Assembly (NCBI GenBank): GCA_023159155.1
Contig: JAJNNX010000003.1
Location: 1,922,001-1,986,000, forward strand
Direction of reading: 5' to 3'
Length of the DNA stretch: 64,000 nt
DNA from: Ustulina deusta
Taxonomy: Eukaryota; Ascomycota; Sordariomycetes; Xylariales; Xylariaceae
Positions 61,772-64,000 of the stretch are shown one piece after another. Numbering within the stretch: position 1 is the first letter of the stretch; each line of letters begins with the position of its first letter. A program made the translations under genes and the position numbers. The notes below the pieces were generated by a model. The model searched no databases and was not told the DNA's origin. It saw only the letters and a list, made by a program, of their open reading frames with translations.

Positions 61772-64000
61772 TATTGGAATAACTAGCATTAGTTATAACT
61801 TTATTGTACAACTCGCACGGAGTACAAGTTCACGCTCGGCTGTTGTATAAATGTTAGCTGGACTTCGGCCGGACAAAAGGGACCTTACTTCCTTTTTGTT
61901 ATATTAGCTCATATAATAGGGTAAGTTCTTATATAAATATAAAAAACTTATATTTCGTATAAACATTCTTTTTTTTTTTTTTTTTTATAAATAACATAAT
62001 ATAATATATTATATTTTGTTTATATATGTTATTTGTTTTATATATAATATATCGTATAAAGCCTATTTAATATTAATTAGTAGTTATAAAAACATTTGAA
62101 AAAATTATAAAAAAGTACTACAGATTAGTAAAAGTAATAATAAAAATAAACTTATATAAATAGGTTTTTATATTGTACTTTAAAATCTTTATTATATAAT
62201 ACTACTTTTTTATAAAAAAGCATTAGTAATATTATATAAAATAAAATAAATATTTTATATTATAAAATATCTAAATATATTTAATTATTATAAAAAAAAT
62301 AATAAAAACCTAATTTTTAGTATATAAATATTAATTTTTTATAAAAAATATAAAAAATATTATATAAAAAAAACAAAAATAGCATACAATTATGCTACTT
62401 TTAACTATACTATTATATAATAATTAAATAGCCCTTTTTTTTCTTTCTATTTATTTTATTTTTTTACTATAGTATTAAATATATTATATAACATATAAAA
62501 AACTACTAAAGTATATCTATAATTTATATATAAAAAAATTATATAAAAACTTAACGTTAGTTTAAAAAATATATAAAAAATATTTAACTTTTAATACTAA
62601 AATAAACTTATTAATTTAAATAATATAATAAAACTAATATTTAATATATATATAACTTATTAAATCAAAAAGTATAACTATATAATTAATAATAAACAAA
62701 TATTTTAAAAAACATATAAAAAAAAATTTATAAAATAAATATTTAAATATTTTAGAAAACTTTATATAAATATTTATATAAAACTTTATAATATTATTAC
62801 ATATAAAAAAATATAACTATAAATAAACTTAAGCATATATATAAAAAACTTTGCTTAAATTATATAAAATAAATTTAAACTAACTAAAAGTTCTTTTAAA
62901 CTTTTAATTGTTTAATCTATTTTATTACGTTTTATATAATAGCTTTTAGTTTTTTTTATACTAAGTTAATAATTTTGACCTATTTTCTTTTAGCCTACCC
63001 ATACTCTTTAACTTACCTCTACCCCTTAGCCTACTCTAGCCCCTAAGCCTATTATATAAACAGAACAAAAACTAAAAATCAAACATCTGGAACTTATATA
63101 GCCTAATCTTACTTAGAACGTACGATTTTATACTTCTAAAAACTACGTTATTTAGTTTGTACAACTTACTCTTAAGTTTTAAAATATTTTTAAACTTATA
63201 TATAGTTATATAATAAAAGCAAGCTATAAACCTAACTTTTAACTAATATATAAATACCCTATTATTTATAACTTTTTTTAGACCTTTATATAATAGGCAT
63301 ATTTTTATATAATATTAAACTTTATATTAAACAACTTTTTTTTAGATCTATTTTTTATAAAAAATATATAAAACAAAATAACTTTTCTTAAAAAATATAT
63401 AATTTTTTAAAAGATATAAAAAAAAAAAAAAAACTATACGGGCTAACTATACAACTTATTTTATAATAAAATATATTTATTTATAAATATTTATTAAAAA
63501 CTTAGTATTATAAAAAAATCAATATTACGTAGTATTTCTGATAATTTTTAAAAGTTATATAAAAAAATTTTATATTTACTAAATAGGACTTAAAAAAACT
63601 TAAAATAAAATCTATTATATAATAAATGCTTACTTTAATACTAATATAAATTAAAGCTAGTACTAGGCCAACTAGACTATAATTATTTTTGTACAAATAA
63701 AATAAAAAAAATAAAATAAAAAATAAAAATAAAAAAAGTCAGAAATATAAAAGCAATATATAATATAAAAGATTTTAAAAAACAACAAAAAAACAAAAAG
63801 CAACAAAAAACTTAAGCATTTTTTTATATATAAGCTTTTTTATATACAAGCTAACCTAACTTTTAATTAATTAACTTTTTTTTATACAAATAACCTGCCT
63901 AGTTAACTAAACATAAGCAACTTTAAAAACTTTTAACTAGCAACTGCCCGTATAAAACCTACTAACTAAACAAGCTAGCTAATTATAAACTTTGCTATTA
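61772..64000 (+). mobile_element. Internally deleted derivative of the 6.87-kb LTR element, copy 2 (cut by window end)
   Basis: The 5' LTR at 61772-62072 (TATTGG start, GCCTATTTAATA end) is followed by an interior colinear with 56265-59063 read in reverse. It includes the same junction near 63690 ('actaggccaactagactat' passing into the A-rich segment and then 'tcagaaatataaaagcaat'). By comparison with copy 1 about 0.57 kb and the 3' LTR should lie beyond the window. The reverse frame at 63508-63696 is the mutated equivalent of one at 21337-21522 in the long element and is not a gene. Confidence 0.7.

Larger units (their letters stand above)
47000..64000. other. A/T-saturated, RIP-like transposon block (right)
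   Basis: Same character as the left block: A/T saturation, no long open frame, and nested mobile elements with C-to-T/G-to-A differences between copies. Better preserved patches are the LTRs at 49053-49355, 50779-51082 and 52312-52625. No cellular gene is supported. Confidence 0.85.

Noticed and set aside
1..64000. CRISPR array or bacterial-type operon
   Set aside because: Introns, tRNA class, 5S type and gene families are fungal; the tandem repeats seen lack regular spacers.

Overview
This window comes from a filamentous ascomycete (Pezizomycotina). The evidence is short introns (49-140 nt) with CTAAC-type branch sites, an ascomycete-type RPB2 and Argonaute, HET-domain sequences, a dispersed 5S rRNA remnant, and long A/T-saturated blocks whose repeats differ by C-to-T and G-to-A changes, the signature of repeat-induced point mutation (RIP). 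I cannot name the species.

The layout has three parts. (1) Positions 1 to about 26.57 kb are almost pure A/T and hold mutated transposons. There is a 4.5-kb element with direct terminal repeats (here 'family R') in three copies, a 1.86-kb TA-flanked element with inverted repeats, one complete 6.87-kb LTR element (19600-26469) with a perfect 5-bp target duplication, and LTR fragments. (2) About 26.57-46.95 kb is a GC-normal gene island. It holds a 5S rRNA fragment, RPB2, remnants of a HET gene and of a membrane-protein gene, a tRNA-Ser(GCT), an intact HET-domain gene, an intact Argonaute gene with a full DEDH tetrad, a decayed Myb/SANT-like repeat gene, and a 5'-truncated argininosuccinate synthase gene carrying a ~930-bp foldback insertion in an intron. 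(3) About 46.95-64 kb is A/T-rich again. It holds a 2.03-kb short LTR element, a well-preserved solo LTR of the same family, a second TA-flanked element, a third R copy, and two copies of an internally deleted derivative of the 6.87-kb element.

Only three protein genes look intact: RPB2, the HET-domain gene and Argonaute. RPB2 is housekeeping transcription, Argonaute is RNA silencing, and HET is non-self recognition or cell death. They share no obvious pathway. The HET and Argonaute genes converge tail to tail. Both island edges cut through genes (the 5S gene on the left, argininosuccinate synthase on the right), so the edges look like rearrangement or insertion scars.

All coordinates, exon joins and repeat ends were read by eye. 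Splice sites rest on consensus, reading frame and family conservation, not on transcripts.
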